Source of the DNA: Gammaproteobacteria bacterium
GTDB taxonomy: Bacteria; Pseudomonadota; Gammaproteobacteria; Arenicellales; Poriferihabitantaceae
DNA length: 32,011 nucleotides
Reading direction: 5' to 3'
Assembly (NCBI GenBank): GCA_009842505.1
Contig: VYFG01000098.1
Coordinates: 1 to 32,011 of the forward strand
Position numbers and translations under genes: made by a program. The notes beneath the pieces are model-generated. The model saw only the letters and a program-made list of their open reading frames with translations. It was not told where the DNA came from and searched no databases. Of this stretch, positions 24,657 to 32,011 are shown piece after piece (the stretch's first letter is position 1; the number at the start of each line of letters is the position of its first letter).

Positions 24657-26179
24657 TGGCGTATGACCTGTCGAAAGCCGGGGTGCTGGTGGCGGGTGCC
24701 GGGGCGATGGGTACCGGCATCGCCCAGGTGGCGGCCCAATCGGGGCACGAGGTCATGCTGTACGACAACCGGGCCGATGCTCCCGGCGAGGCTCTGCGGA
24801 GCCTGGAAGAGACGCTCCAGAAACTGGTGGACCGGGGCAGGATCGGACAAAAGGACGCCCGGAGTACCCTGGCGCGGATTCGCCTCGTCCATCACTTGGA
24901 TGACGTCGCGGGCTCCGGCCTTGCCGTCGAGGCGGTGAGCGAGGATATCGGGATCAAGCGCAGTCTCTTTGCCGAACTGGAAGACAGGCTCGACGAAATG
25001 GCCGTACTGGCCACCAACACCTCCTCCCTTTCGGTCACTGCCATCGCGGCGAAACTGCGGAACCCCGGGCGCCTGGTCGGCATGCACTTCTTCAATCCGG
25101 CCCCCGTGATGAAGCTGGTGGAGGTGGTGTCGGGACTTGATACGGACCCCCGGGCGGCGGATGCGGTGTTTGAACTGGCCGGCCGGTGGGGCAAGGTGCC
25201 GGTGCACGCCGCCTCGACCCCGGGGTTCATCGTCAACCGGATTGCCCGGCCGTTCTACGCCGAGGCGCTGGAGGTGCTACAGGAGCGCGCCTGTGACCAT
25301 GTCGCCATCGACGCCTGCCTGCGCGGAGCGGGATTCCGGATGGGGCCCTGCGAACTGATGGACCTCATCGGTCACGACACGAATTTCGCGGTGACGGAGT
25401 CCGTTTTCCACGCCAACTTCATGGACCGACGGTACAAGCCGTCGCTGATCCAGAAGGCGCTGGTGGAGGGCGGGCGGCTTGGTCGCAAATCCGGGCAGGG
25501 CTTCTACCGGTATGGCCCGGAAGCCGGCACTGCCGATACCGATGTGTCCGTTCACACGTACCGGCCCCCGGATACGGGCGGCGTCATCCTGCATGGCCGT
25601 GATTTCGTGGCCGATCTGCTGGGCGAGCGACTGCGGGAACTGGGCCTGTCCTTCGAGCAGGTGGCCGGGAGCGGTTGGACGGGGATCGAGTCCCCGGACG
25701 GACAGCTCCGGCTGACCGAAGGCCTGCCGGCTTCGGCCCTGGGGGAAAACGTGGCCGTGTTCGATCTTCCCATCGCCTGCGGTAGGGAGAGCGCCCTGGC
25801 GATGTCCTGCTCCGCGCGCGCGTCGGCGGACTGGCATGCCCACAGTGCGGGATGGCTGGCCGCGCTCGGATTCGTTCCGAGGATGATCGGGGACGTCCCC
25901 GGGCTGGTCGTCGCCCGGACCATCGCCATGCTGATCAACGAGGCGGCCGACGCCGTGCAGCAGGGAGTCTGTACCGAATCCGGGGCCGACGATGCCATGA
26001 AACTGGGCGTGAACTATCCCGAGGGGCCGTTCGAATGGTTGTCGAAGTGGGGTATTGCCCCCGTGATCGGTCTGCTGGACCATCTTGACGCATACTACCG
26101 GGGCGAGCGCTACCGGGTGAGTCCGCTGCTTCGCCGGCGAGCCTGGGGCAGACCGGGCCGTGACGACGGCGGATGCTGA
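24653..26179 (+). CDS. paaH: 3-hydroxyacyl-CoA dehydrogenase, PaaH-type (3-hydroxyadipyl-CoA)
   Basis: This 508-residue NAD-dependent dehydrogenase oxidises 3-hydroxyadipyl-CoA to 3-oxoadipyl-CoA. The Rossmann motif VLVAGAGAMGTGIAQVAAQ begins at residue 11. The substrate-side motifs TNTSSLSVT and GMHFFNPAPVMKLVEVV, with catalytic His, follow, then TPGFIVNRI. A second 3HCDH C-terminal domain from about residue 400 gives the 475-510 length of PaaH/PaaC proteins. It begins inside the crotonase stop (ATGA). The C-terminus is basic and somewhat extended. Confidence 0.9.
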   Translation: MMAYDLSKAGVLVAGAGAMGTGIAQVAAQSGHEVMLYDNRADAPGEALRSLEETLQKLVDRGRIGQKDARSTLARIRLVHHLDDVAGSGLAVEAVSEDIGIKRSLFAELEDRLDEMAVLATNTSSLSVTAIAAKLRNPGRLVGMHFFNPAPVMKLVEVVSGLDTDPRAADAVFELAGRWGKVPVHAASTPGFIVNRIARPFYAEALEVLQERACDHVAIDACLRGAGFRMGPCELMDLIGHDTNFAVTESVFHANFMDRRYKPSLIQKALVEGGRLGRKSGQGFYRYGPEAGTADTDVSVHTYRPPDTGGVILHGRDFVADLLGERLRELGLSFEQVAGSGWTGIESPDGQLRLTEGLPASALGENVAVFDLPIACGRESALAMSCSARASADWHAHSAGWLAALGFVPRMIGDVPGLVVARTIAMLINEAADAVQQGVCTESGADDAMKLGVNYPEGPFEWLSKWGIAPVIGLLDHLDAYYRGERYRVSPLLRRRAWGRPGRDDGGC

Positions 26180-26225
26180 TCGACCGGCCCTTGACCCGTT
26201 TCCATTCCGACCAGGCATGTACCCC

Positions 26226-27431
26226 ATGAACGAGGCTTATATCTGCGATGCCGTCCGCACCCCCATTGGCCGCTACGGCGGTGCCCTGTCGCAGGTCAGG
26301 ACCGATGATCTCGGTGCGGTGCCGATCCGCGCACTAATGGAGAGAAACGCCGGAGTGGACTGGCACGGTGTGGACGATCTTATCTACGGCTGCGCCAACC
26401 AGGCCGGCGAAGACAATCGCAACGTGGGCCGCATGTGCGCCCTGCTGGCCGGGCTGCCGGAGACGGTGCCCGCCGTGACCGTCAATCGCCTGTGCGGTTC
26501 CGGCATGGATGCCGTGGGCAGCGCTGCCCGGGTGATCCGATGCGGGGAGGCCGCGCTGGCGATCGCCGGCGGGGTGGAAGGCATGAGCCGAGCGCCTTTC
26601 GTCATGCCCAAGTCGGAGACGGCCTTCGGCCGGAGCAGTACCATTCATGACACCACGCTCGGCTGGCGCTTCATCAACCCGCTGATGCGGCAGTGGTACG
26701 GGGTCGATTCCATGCCCGAGACCGCCGAGAACGTGGCCGCAGAATGCCGGGTCAGCCGCGGGGATCAGGACCGGTTCGCACTCTGGTCCCAGCAAAAGAC
26801 CGCCCAGGCAAGGGACCAGGGATTTTTTCGTGGCGAGATGGTGCCGGTTCCGGTACCGCAGCGGCACGGCGACCCGGTACCGGTGGACCGGGACGAGCAC
26901 CCGAGGGATACAACCCTGGAAGCGCTTTCGAAACTGAAACCCATTGTCCGGCCGGATGGAACGGTCACCGCCGGCAATGCCTCGGGTGTCAATGACGGCG
27001 CCTGCGCCCTCCTGCTCGCGAACGAGGCGGCCGCGGTGAAACATGGATTCACGCCGCGTGCCCGTGTCCTTGGCATGGCTACGGCCGGTATCGCTCCCCG
27101 CATCATGGGCCTCGGACCGGTGCCGGCCAGCAGGAAGGCGCTGGCAATGACCGGCCTTGCTCTGGATGAGATGGACGTGATCGAAATCAACGAGGCCTTC
27201 GCGGCCCAGGCGCTCGCGGTGATGCGTGAACTCGGTCTTGCGGACGACGATCCCAGGGTGAATCCGAACGGCGGCGCCATTGCGCTTGGCCATCCCTTGG
27301 GGGCAAGCGGTGCCCGGCTCGTTACCACCGCCGTCAGTCAGCTGGAAGCGGTTGGCGGAAGATATGCCCTATGCACCATGTGTGTCGGGGTTGGGCAGGG
27401 GATTGCACTGGTGATAGAGCGGGTCTCCTGA
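26226..27431 (+). CDS. pcaF: 3-oxoadipyl-CoA thiolase
   Basis: This 401-residue thiolase cleaves 3-oxoadipyl-CoA to succinyl-CoA and acetyl-CoA, the last step of the pathway. The acylated Cys lies in [12 protein letters not shown] near residue 91. The second-domain motifs [26 protein letters not shown] and [10 protein letters not shown] are intact. The N-terminus [19 protein letters not shown] is typical of PcaF/PaaJ, and the 400-401 residue length agrees. ATG 26226 is chosen for that reason; in-frame starts at 26217 and 26160 exist. The gene begins 46 bp after the dehydrogenase stop and ends the box transcription unit. PcaF and PaaJ cannot be told apart from sequence alone. Confidence 0.92.
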   Translation: MNEAYICDAVRTPIGRYGGALSQVRTDDLGAVPIRALMERNAGVDWHGVDDLIYGCANQAGEDNRNVGRMCALLAGLPETVPAVTVNRLCGSGMDAVGSAARVIRCGEAALAIAGGVEGMSRAPFVMPKSETAFGRSSTIHDTTLGWRFINPLMRQWYGVDSMPETAENVAAECRVSRGDQDRFALWSQQKTAQARDQGFFRGEMVPVPVPQRHGDPVPVDRDEHPRDTTLEALSKLKPIVRPDGTVTAGNASGVNDGACALLLANEAAAVKHGFTPRARVLGMATAGIAPRIMGLGPVPASRKALAMTGLALDEMDVIEINEAFAAQALAVMRELGLADDDPRVNPNGGAIALGHPLGASGARLVTTAVSQLEAVGGRYALCTMCVGVGQGIALVIERVS

Positions 27432-27640
27432 GCGGGCGGCGGACGCAGGCCATCTGGTCGGTCCGGCATTGCGCAGGGTCATGCCGGTGTCGGGCAAGTG
27501 CCGGTACCCGAAGACCTTTTCCCCTGAATCGACGGGACGGGTGCGGATCTGTGTCCCCCGCGTATGCCATCGACAGGTTGGTGGTTTTCCGGCGGGTAAC
27601 GACAGGCAAGTCCAGTATCCAACATCCCGGCTTCCTTCCC
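27432..27640. other. Intergenic region downstream of the thiolase
   Basis: I see no gene, strong hairpin or repeat here. Frames are open on the minus strand, continuing the transposase remnant region, but they do not show further transposase motifs. Confidence 0.4.
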
Positions 27641-27645
27641 GATGC

Positions 27646-27813
27646 CCTGGCGTCGCAATGAGGGCATACCGGACCATCCGGCCAACGGATTCCGGCGAAC
27701 CGGCAATCTCCCGTTTCATTGTTCGGGTACAGTCTGTACCAGTCAACATCCGCGGTTTCGTTGCTGAAGTGTTTTCCTGGTTTTATTACTGTGTCGATAT
27801 TACATTCAACCAC
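27646..27813 (-). pseudogene. N-terminal fragment of an IS1595-type transposase
   Basis: The minus-strand frame from the ATG at 27813 contains "GIRWPDGPVCPHCDA" at residues 41-55. The RWPDGxVCPxC block is the hallmark zinc-ribbon opening of IS1595-superfamily transposases, preceded by an acidic and Cys residue as expected. The sequence then loses similarity: no second Cys pair in the right place and no DDE domain. The frame runs on into the thiolase gene antisense. It is therefore a truncated remnant. Inverted repeats or a target duplication were not identified. Confidence 0.55.
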
Positions 27814-28579
27814 TACCTGCCGGCTGCATAGTCAGACAGAACCCTAACTGTCAGGCGGTTCTTGCTACGTCATCCGGAGACTGATGTGTAAAATTCCCAT
27901 AAACAGAGTAATGCGACTCCATTAATAAAATTTTGTTTGCAAACGGTTGCCAATCCTTATAATCCCGTATTCCTTCGGTTATAAGCCGCGTCAATGGTTC
28001 CAGGGGAAGAAAATATACGGGTATGCAACATCATGGCGTAGGGGTCGAATTCCGGACAAGACAGTTCGGAAAGAACAACAGGCATAAGGGATCAGGAATG
28101 CACGAATCGATAGTCGGGTCTTCCGGTTGTGTTGTTGAAATCCGAAGCAACCTCAGCCGAAGGTGCCTATCCCAACCGGAGATTCCCGGCAGATCAGAAA
28201 GGGAAAGCCTATCCGGTGCCCGGACACTGGAATGGAGAGTCGTGCGGTTCAACGCCTGTCCATCACGTCCCGTTGCCATCATCCTGCAGGCGGACATACG
28301 GATTTCCGCATTCCTGTCTTCCGCAGCGCAGCACGCCCTCGCCTGGCGCGGCGCCACGGGATACGGATGAAGTCCAGGAGGTCGTCACCTTGACCTAGTC
28401 CGATCTCCCCGCCAGTCATCGGAAGCGGTGCCCTGAAGCCGGGTTTCGTTGCCGGTGTTCGTACCTGACGATGGCCTGGCGGTAGCCAACAACACAATCC
28501 ATTCGATCAGCATTCCAGTGGTCATGCCCATTTCATGACCATGCGGGATCTTATTTTCAAAATTTTACAAAAGAACATC
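27814..28579. other. Gene-poor region upstream of the haloperoxidase gene
   Basis: The stretch is AT-rich at about 27890-27970, with TATAAT at 27958-27963 but only poorly spaced -35 candidates (TTGCAA at 15 bp, TTGTTT at 19 bp). A 115-codon open frame at 28023-28370 has no recognisable motif and biased composition. I see no RNA gene. The promoter of the haloperoxidase gene is not evident. Confidence 0.4.
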
Positions 28580-29971
28580 ATGAATCAGTCGAGACGCCAG
28601 TTTCTTACCGCCGCGGCAGTTGCCGCTTCCACGCTTCCCATTGCCGGGTGTCTGGCTCCGAAGGCCGCCCCCCACGGACACCGGTCGTCCTATACCACCC
28701 AGATCCTGCAGCCGGGAAACGCGAACACTGTTTTCCACTGGGCCGACGTGGCCCTGCAGCAGGTGCGGGACCAGCGGGTCCTGACCCCGAGAGCGGCGTA
28801 CAACTACGGTCTCGGCATGGCGGCCGGCTTCCTGGCCGCCAACGGGACCGTCCAGGCGTACGATGAGCCCTTCGGGATCGGGCCCGGACCCCGGGGCGCG
28901 GATCCCGAGGTCGCCTATGGCGTCGCATTCTCGATCGCGGCGGCGGAGGCCTTCCAGCAGCCATTCCTGTTCGACCGCATGGCGTTCCTCGACCGCTTTC
29001 CCGACAGCGAGGCGAAGTCCCTGGGCGCCGAATGGGGCCGCGCCGTGGCCATGCAGGTGCTCAGGATGCGGACCAGAGACGGTTCCGAGCCCAGCAAGGT
29101 GAACTACAATTTCGACCACTACAAGTGGCGGACCGATTCACTCCGGTGGAGTCCGACCGGCCCGTTCTACGCGGCAAACCCCGGACCGGCCTTCGACTCG
29201 TTCGACCGCGCGCTGTTTCCCGGCCACGGCCGGATCAGCCCCTGGACGATGAAGAGCGGGTCGCAGTTCCGCGTTCCCGAGTTCTACGATCCGGCGAGCC
29301 CGGAATTCGCGGAGGAATTCGATCATATCCGGCGCCTGGGCGGAGCGGACAGCACGATGCGCACTGCCGAACAGTCGGAGATCGCCCTGTTCTGGGAAGA
29401 CGGTCCCTGGGGCATCACGCCGCCTGGCCATTTCATCTACATCGCCATCCAGCTGCTGCAGGACAGGGATCTGCCCTTCATCGAACTCGCCCGCGCCTTC
29501 GCCCTCCTCGGCATGACGCAGTGCGATGCCTCCATCAGCGCCTGGGACAGCAAGTACCATCACTATATCGTCCGCCCTGAAAGCGCCATCCGGATGCGGG
29601 CAGCCACGTTCGGCAATCCGGATCCCCGCATGGTCAGCCAGCCGGGGTGGCGGAGCTACATCCCGACCCCGGAATTTCCGGCCTACACCTCTGGGCATTC
29701 GACCTTCGGCGCCGCCGCCGGCGAGTTGCTGGCGTTGATCTTCGGCAGCGACCGGATCGCGTTTTCCGGCCGGTCACCGGACGAGGTCCTGTGGCCCCAG
29801 CTACAGGGCGTCACGCGCTACTGGACCAGTCTTTCGCAGATGGCCGAGGAGAACGGCATGAGCCGTTTGTACGGCGGCGTCCACTGGGCCATGGATCACA
29901 GCGAGGCCATGAAGGCCGGCAGGGCGATTGCCCGGCAGGCCTTCCACTCCACCTTTCCGCCGAGGGCCTGA
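28580..29971 (+). CDS. Vanadium-dependent haloperoxidase family protein, Tat-exported lipoprotein
   Basis: This 463-residue protein has the PAP2/vanadium chloroperoxidase fold. The vanadate (or phosphate) site motifs are present in order: WDSKYHHYIVRPESAIR (Lys and Arg), AYTSGHSTFGAAAGE (Ser-Gly-His) and RLYGGVHWAMDH (Arg and His). The N-terminus QSRRQFLTAAAV is a twin-arginine signal and IAGC at residues 21-24 is a lipobox, so the folded protein is probably exported by Tat and lipid-anchored at Cys24. ATG 28580 is chosen because it places the twin arginines at residues 5-6; an upstream ATG at 28535 is possible. It precedes a porin-like gene by 4 bp. Halide oxidation or a phosphatase activity are both possible. 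Confidence 0.88.
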   Translation: MNQSRRQFLTAAAVAASTLPIAGCLAPKAAPHGHRSSYTTQILQPGNANTVFHWADVALQQVRDQRVLTPRAAYNYGLGMAAGFLAANGTVQAYDEPFGIGPGPRGADPEVAYGVAFSIAAAEAFQQPFLFDRMAFLDRFPDSEAKSLGAEWGRAVAMQVLRMRTRDGSEPSKVNYNFDHYKWRTDSLRWSPTGPFYAANPGPAFDSFDRALFPGHGRISPWTMKSGSQFRVPEFYDPASPEFAEEFDHIRRLGGADSTMRTAEQSEIALFWEDGPWGITPPGHFIYIAIQLLQDRDLPFIELARAFALLGMTQCDASISAWDSKYHHYIVRPESAIRMRAATFGNPDPRMVSQPGWRSYIPTPEFPAYTSGHSTFGAAAGELLALIFGSDRIAFSGRSPDEVLWPQLQGVTRYWTSLSQMAEENGMSRLYGGVHWAMDHSEAMKAGRAIARQAFHSTFPPRA

Positions 29972-29975
29972 AGCC

Positions 29976-31013
29976 ATGACATCAACTGGCAGGAGCCCGC
30001 GTCTTTCTGTTCTCGGAACGGTCATCTTCGTGGGAGTCGTGATGGCGAACACGGCCGCGGCCCAGGGCGTTTCCCTCAACTACGAACGCCTGTCCTCCCT
30101 GGAGGAGCCCACCGCCGTCCAGTTCGGCGCGCTGACGATGAGGCTGAACGGCCTGCTGGACGGGGCGGCGATCCACGACGCCGAACGGGAGCGGGATGAT
30201 GTCGGTGGCGGCCTGACCGCCAACTTCCAGGTGACCGCCGCAAGCCAGATGATCAACCGCTGGCGCGTCCGGTTCACGTATTTCGGCCAGTACACGACCG
30301 ACGACCTCGATCCGGAACTGGACGATGAATATACCGACAACGCTGCCCTGTCGGTGGGCAGTGTCTGGGGCACCCTGCTCGCGGGGAACGTGTCCGGAGT
30401 CGTCCGCGAACAGACTCGCCGTCAGCGCGGCGCCGGCAACGCCGTTCTCGGTTTCGACGATTTCCTGGGCGAACGCAGCGATTCGGGTGCCGCTTACGTG
30501 GGCCGGTTCGGGCCTTGGGTCGTGAGCTCCGTGGTGGACGAGGACGGCAACTTCGATGCCGGCCTGATGTCCCAGCGGCCGGCCGGAACCAGGGACTACC
30601 GCCTGAGCCTGCGCGCCGGTACGGGTGAATATATGTCCGCCGACAACTCCCGCCGGTTTGACACCCGGGCGATCGGCATTGTCGGCGAGTTTATCTACGG
30701 CAGCAATGTGTTCGATGTCGGCCTGGGCCATGAGCGCTTCTCGTCCGACGGACTGAATCCCGACCGCTGGTATGTGTCGGCTGGGGTAAGAAGGAAAACC
30801 GGCATGGTGACCTTGTCCCTTGAAGGGCATTACGGCCGTATCGGGGAACACAGGGAGGAATCCGCGGCACTGGGCATTCAGTACGATATCGCCCGGGGGC
30901 TGTCGGGAAACCTGGGTGTGAACTACACCAGGGCCGAAGCGGAATTTGACGGAACCCGGTTCATGGACACCCGGCAGACACGAACGGTTCTCTCGATCCG
31001 ATACAGCTTTTAG
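29976..31013 (+). CDS. Porin-like outer-membrane beta-barrel protein
   Basis: This 345-residue protein has a Sec signal peptide ending near ANTAAAQ. The mature part consists of alternating short beta-strand-like segments with aromatic girdles (YFGQY, WYVSAGVRRKTG, LGVNYTRAEAEFD). It ends in a C-terminal Phe (SIRYSF), the sorting signal of outer-membrane barrels. Its similarity is to trimeric diffusion porins; the size is typical. Start ATG 29976 lies 4 bp after the haloperoxidase stop, so the two are co-transcribed. Specificity is not readable; a channel for the substrate or product of the exported haloperoxidase-like enzyme is one idea. Confidence 0.8.
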   Translation: MTSTGRSPRLSVLGTVIFVGVVMANTAAAQGVSLNYERLSSLEEPTAVQFGALTMRLNGLLDGAAIHDAERERDDVGGGLTANFQVTAASQMINRWRVRFTYFGQYTTDDLDPELDDEYTDNAALSVGSVWGTLLAGNVSGVVREQTRRQRGAGNAVLGFDDFLGERSDSGAAYVGRFGPWVVSSVVDEDGNFDAGLMSQRPAGTRDYRLSLRAGTGEYMSADNSRRFDTRAIGIVGEFIYGSNVFDVGLGHERFSSDGLNPDRWYVSAGVRRKTGMVTLSLEGHYGRIGEHREESAALGIQYDIARGLSGNLGVNYTRAEAEFDGTRFMDTRQTRTVLSIRYSF

Positions 31014-31125
31014 GTTGGTCCGGAGCCGTTGCATCCCGGGTCCTGCCGGGGAGGCCGGGCTTGGCCTTCGGACAATCTGGAGGGTGGCGACACACTGGGA
31101 GAAACAGGGGAGGGAAGAGCCCCCG
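31014..31125. other. Non-coding tail of the porin gene
   Basis: This short GC-rich stretch has weak inverted repeats (AGGCC/GGCCT) and no T tract. No terminator is convincing. Confidence 0.3.
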
Positions 31126-31239
31126 ATGCCGAGCGAGGATAAGCCGAGGGGCAGAAAGGTACTGTCATCCACCGATTACGTGGCAATGAAGGACGCCTCC
31201 GCATATCCGGCACTGACTCAGACGCCCGGGCCTGTGTGA
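31126..31239 (+). CDS. Possible small protein of 37 residues
   Basis: A short reading frame begins at ATG 31126 behind an unusually good purine-rich ribosome site (GGGGAGGGAAG at 31107-31117). The product is polar and begins MPSEDKPRGRKVL, with no membrane segment and no recognised family. The strong ribosome site is the only support. It may equally be chance in GC-rich DNA. Confidence 0.2.
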   Translation: MPSEDKPRGRKVLSSTDYVAMKDASAYPALTQTPGPV

Positions 31240-31928
31240 GTTCATTCGTCAAGACACCGAAGGCTTCTGGACACCGGCGACCATGACCAGCGTCCCTCCG
31301 TCAAGGCAGCATCCCATGATACGGCGCCAGCCGGATGCAAGGCCCCGCCCGTTGACGTCCACCCCGAGTAGGCAGACGCAGCCCCCGATGCCGACGTGAC
31401 GTGACGGCGGCGCCGACCTCCCCGGCGGTTGAAAAAAGTTCCCTCCGGCCGGCCCGGACTACCCATTCCCGGCCATGAGAATTCCGCGGTTTTTCCCGAA
31501 AAAAACGACCCGGATATTTCCCCCCCGAACGGAACCTTCACCGGAAACCCCGGTCAGAACAGGTATGGAAAACAGGTAGTTAGCGCAGGCTCCCAGGAAT
31601 GCGGGGGCCCCGGCGGGAAGGAAATTCCATGCGCGATAATTGTTAATTATCGCGCATGGACTAGGGCGTATTTTATGTTCACGTTTCACAGAAATATACA
31701 TGGTTTTGTGAAGGTTCCATAAAATTTCAGAGATATAAGTGTTAATTTATTATGTCCCCCGGTTCCATCCGGCCATTTCCGCTTATTTTCTTCCTTACCT
31801 CCGCTGATCACCGCCTGCTCCTTGTCTGCCCCTTCCTGGGGTCCCTACCGGCCCTTTCCGATCCTGTCCGGTCCTTACCCCGTTACTCCCCTGATCGGCT
31901 GTTCTCCCGCCCCTACTGAGGCCTGAAA
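31240..31928. other. Largely non-coding region
   Basis: I find no convincing gene here. It holds the perfect palindrome at 31627-31659, then an AT-rich stretch at about 31660-31755, and then a strongly pyrimidine-biased tract at about 31757-31918. Base composition and long frames give no recognisable protein. Confidence 0.4.
31627..31659. repeat. Perfect 15-bp palindrome with 3-nt loop
   Basis: CCATGCGCGATAATT at 31627-31641 and its exact reverse complement at 31645-31659 flank GTT. The stem is far longer than the chance expectation. No T tract follows, so a simple terminator is unlikely. It could be a REP-like element, a protein-binding site or an insertion-sequence target. Confidence 0.75.
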
Positions 31929-32011
31929 CTACTTGCGGCGTTGGGAGCGGGCGAGTTGGGCGGAGCCGTTCCGGTTCGCCTGCAACCGCTCCCCGTAGCG
32001 GCTCACCATGG
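31929..32011 (-). CDS. Possible C-terminus of a gene entering from the right edge
   Basis: On the minus strand the frame from the window edge reads MVSRYGERLQANRNGSAQLA and then RSQRRK before TAG at 31929-31931. The basic, Arg-rich end is protein-like, but 26 codons cannot establish a gene. The family is unknown and the 5' part lies outside the window. Confidence 0.25.
   Translation of the reverse strand, partial: MVSRYGERLQANRNGSAQLARSQRRK

Noticed and set aside
28023..28370. Open frame of 115 codons upstream of the haloperoxidase gene
   Set aside because: The ribosome site is badly spaced, composition is low in hydrophobic core residues and no motif is present.
31627..31659. The palindrome as a rho-independent terminator
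   Set aside because: No T tract follows on either strand, and the nearest convincing gene ends more than 600 bp away.

Overview
The window is GC-rich, densely coded proteobacterial DNA, probably beta- or gammaproteobacterial. It carries Tat and Sec exports, an outer-membrane porin and a BoxR-type regulator; the genus cannot be read from the sequence. No rRNA, tRNA, CRISPR array or complete mobile element was seen. The dominant content is aerobic catabolism of aromatic acids through CoA thioesters.

Layout. 1-1827: a strong promoter and a Fic AMP-transferase with an N-terminal AbiEi-like winged-helix region. 2188-4949: a Rieske oxygenase alpha subunit translationally coupled to a glutamine-synthetase-like ligase. 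5139-6332: a branched-chain amino acid/aromatic type ABC substrate-binding protein, followed by a clear terminator. 6431-7631: a 4HBT-type thioesterase and a thiopurine methyltransferase family protein. 7632-8236: a 605-bp gap holding the decayed C-terminus of an IS200/IS605 TnpB. 8237-11129: an enoyl-CoA hydratase and an NDP-forming acyl-CoA synthetase. 11347-18061 (minus strand): benzoate-CoA ligase, a LivHMGF ABC transporter without its own binding protein, uracil-DNA glycosylase and an ATP-grasp ligase. 18368-27431 (plus strand): boxR, boxC, boxB, boxA, then a crotonase, a 3-hydroxyacyl-CoA dehydrogenase and a 3-oxoadipyl-CoA thiolase. 27432-28579: a gene-poor gap with an IS1595-type transposase fragment. 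28580-31013: a Tat-exported vanadium haloperoxidase-like lipoprotein and a porin-like protein. 31014-32011: mostly non-coding, with a 15-bp perfect palindrome.

How the genes fit together. Benzoate or an analogue would enter through LivHMGF, possibly served by the distant binding protein at 5139. It would be activated by benzoate-CoA ligase, epoxidised by BoxAB and ring-opened by BoxC, then taken by the three beta-oxidation-type genes to succinyl-CoA and acetyl-CoA. The semialdehyde dehydrogenase BoxD, needed between BoxC and beta-oxidation, is not in the window. BoxR (HTH plus shikimate-kinase-like domain) probably controls both arms. Matching ATGCAT half-sites with AT-rich flanks lie on the -10 or start regions of the boxC promoter and of the divergent bcl/boxR region. 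At boxC they form a perfect 13-bp inverted repeat bracketing a near-consensus sigma-70 promoter. The Rieske/ligase pair at the left resembles the logic of aniline and isopropylamine catabolism, in which an amine is gamma-glutamylated before oxidation, and may be a second, less-described route.
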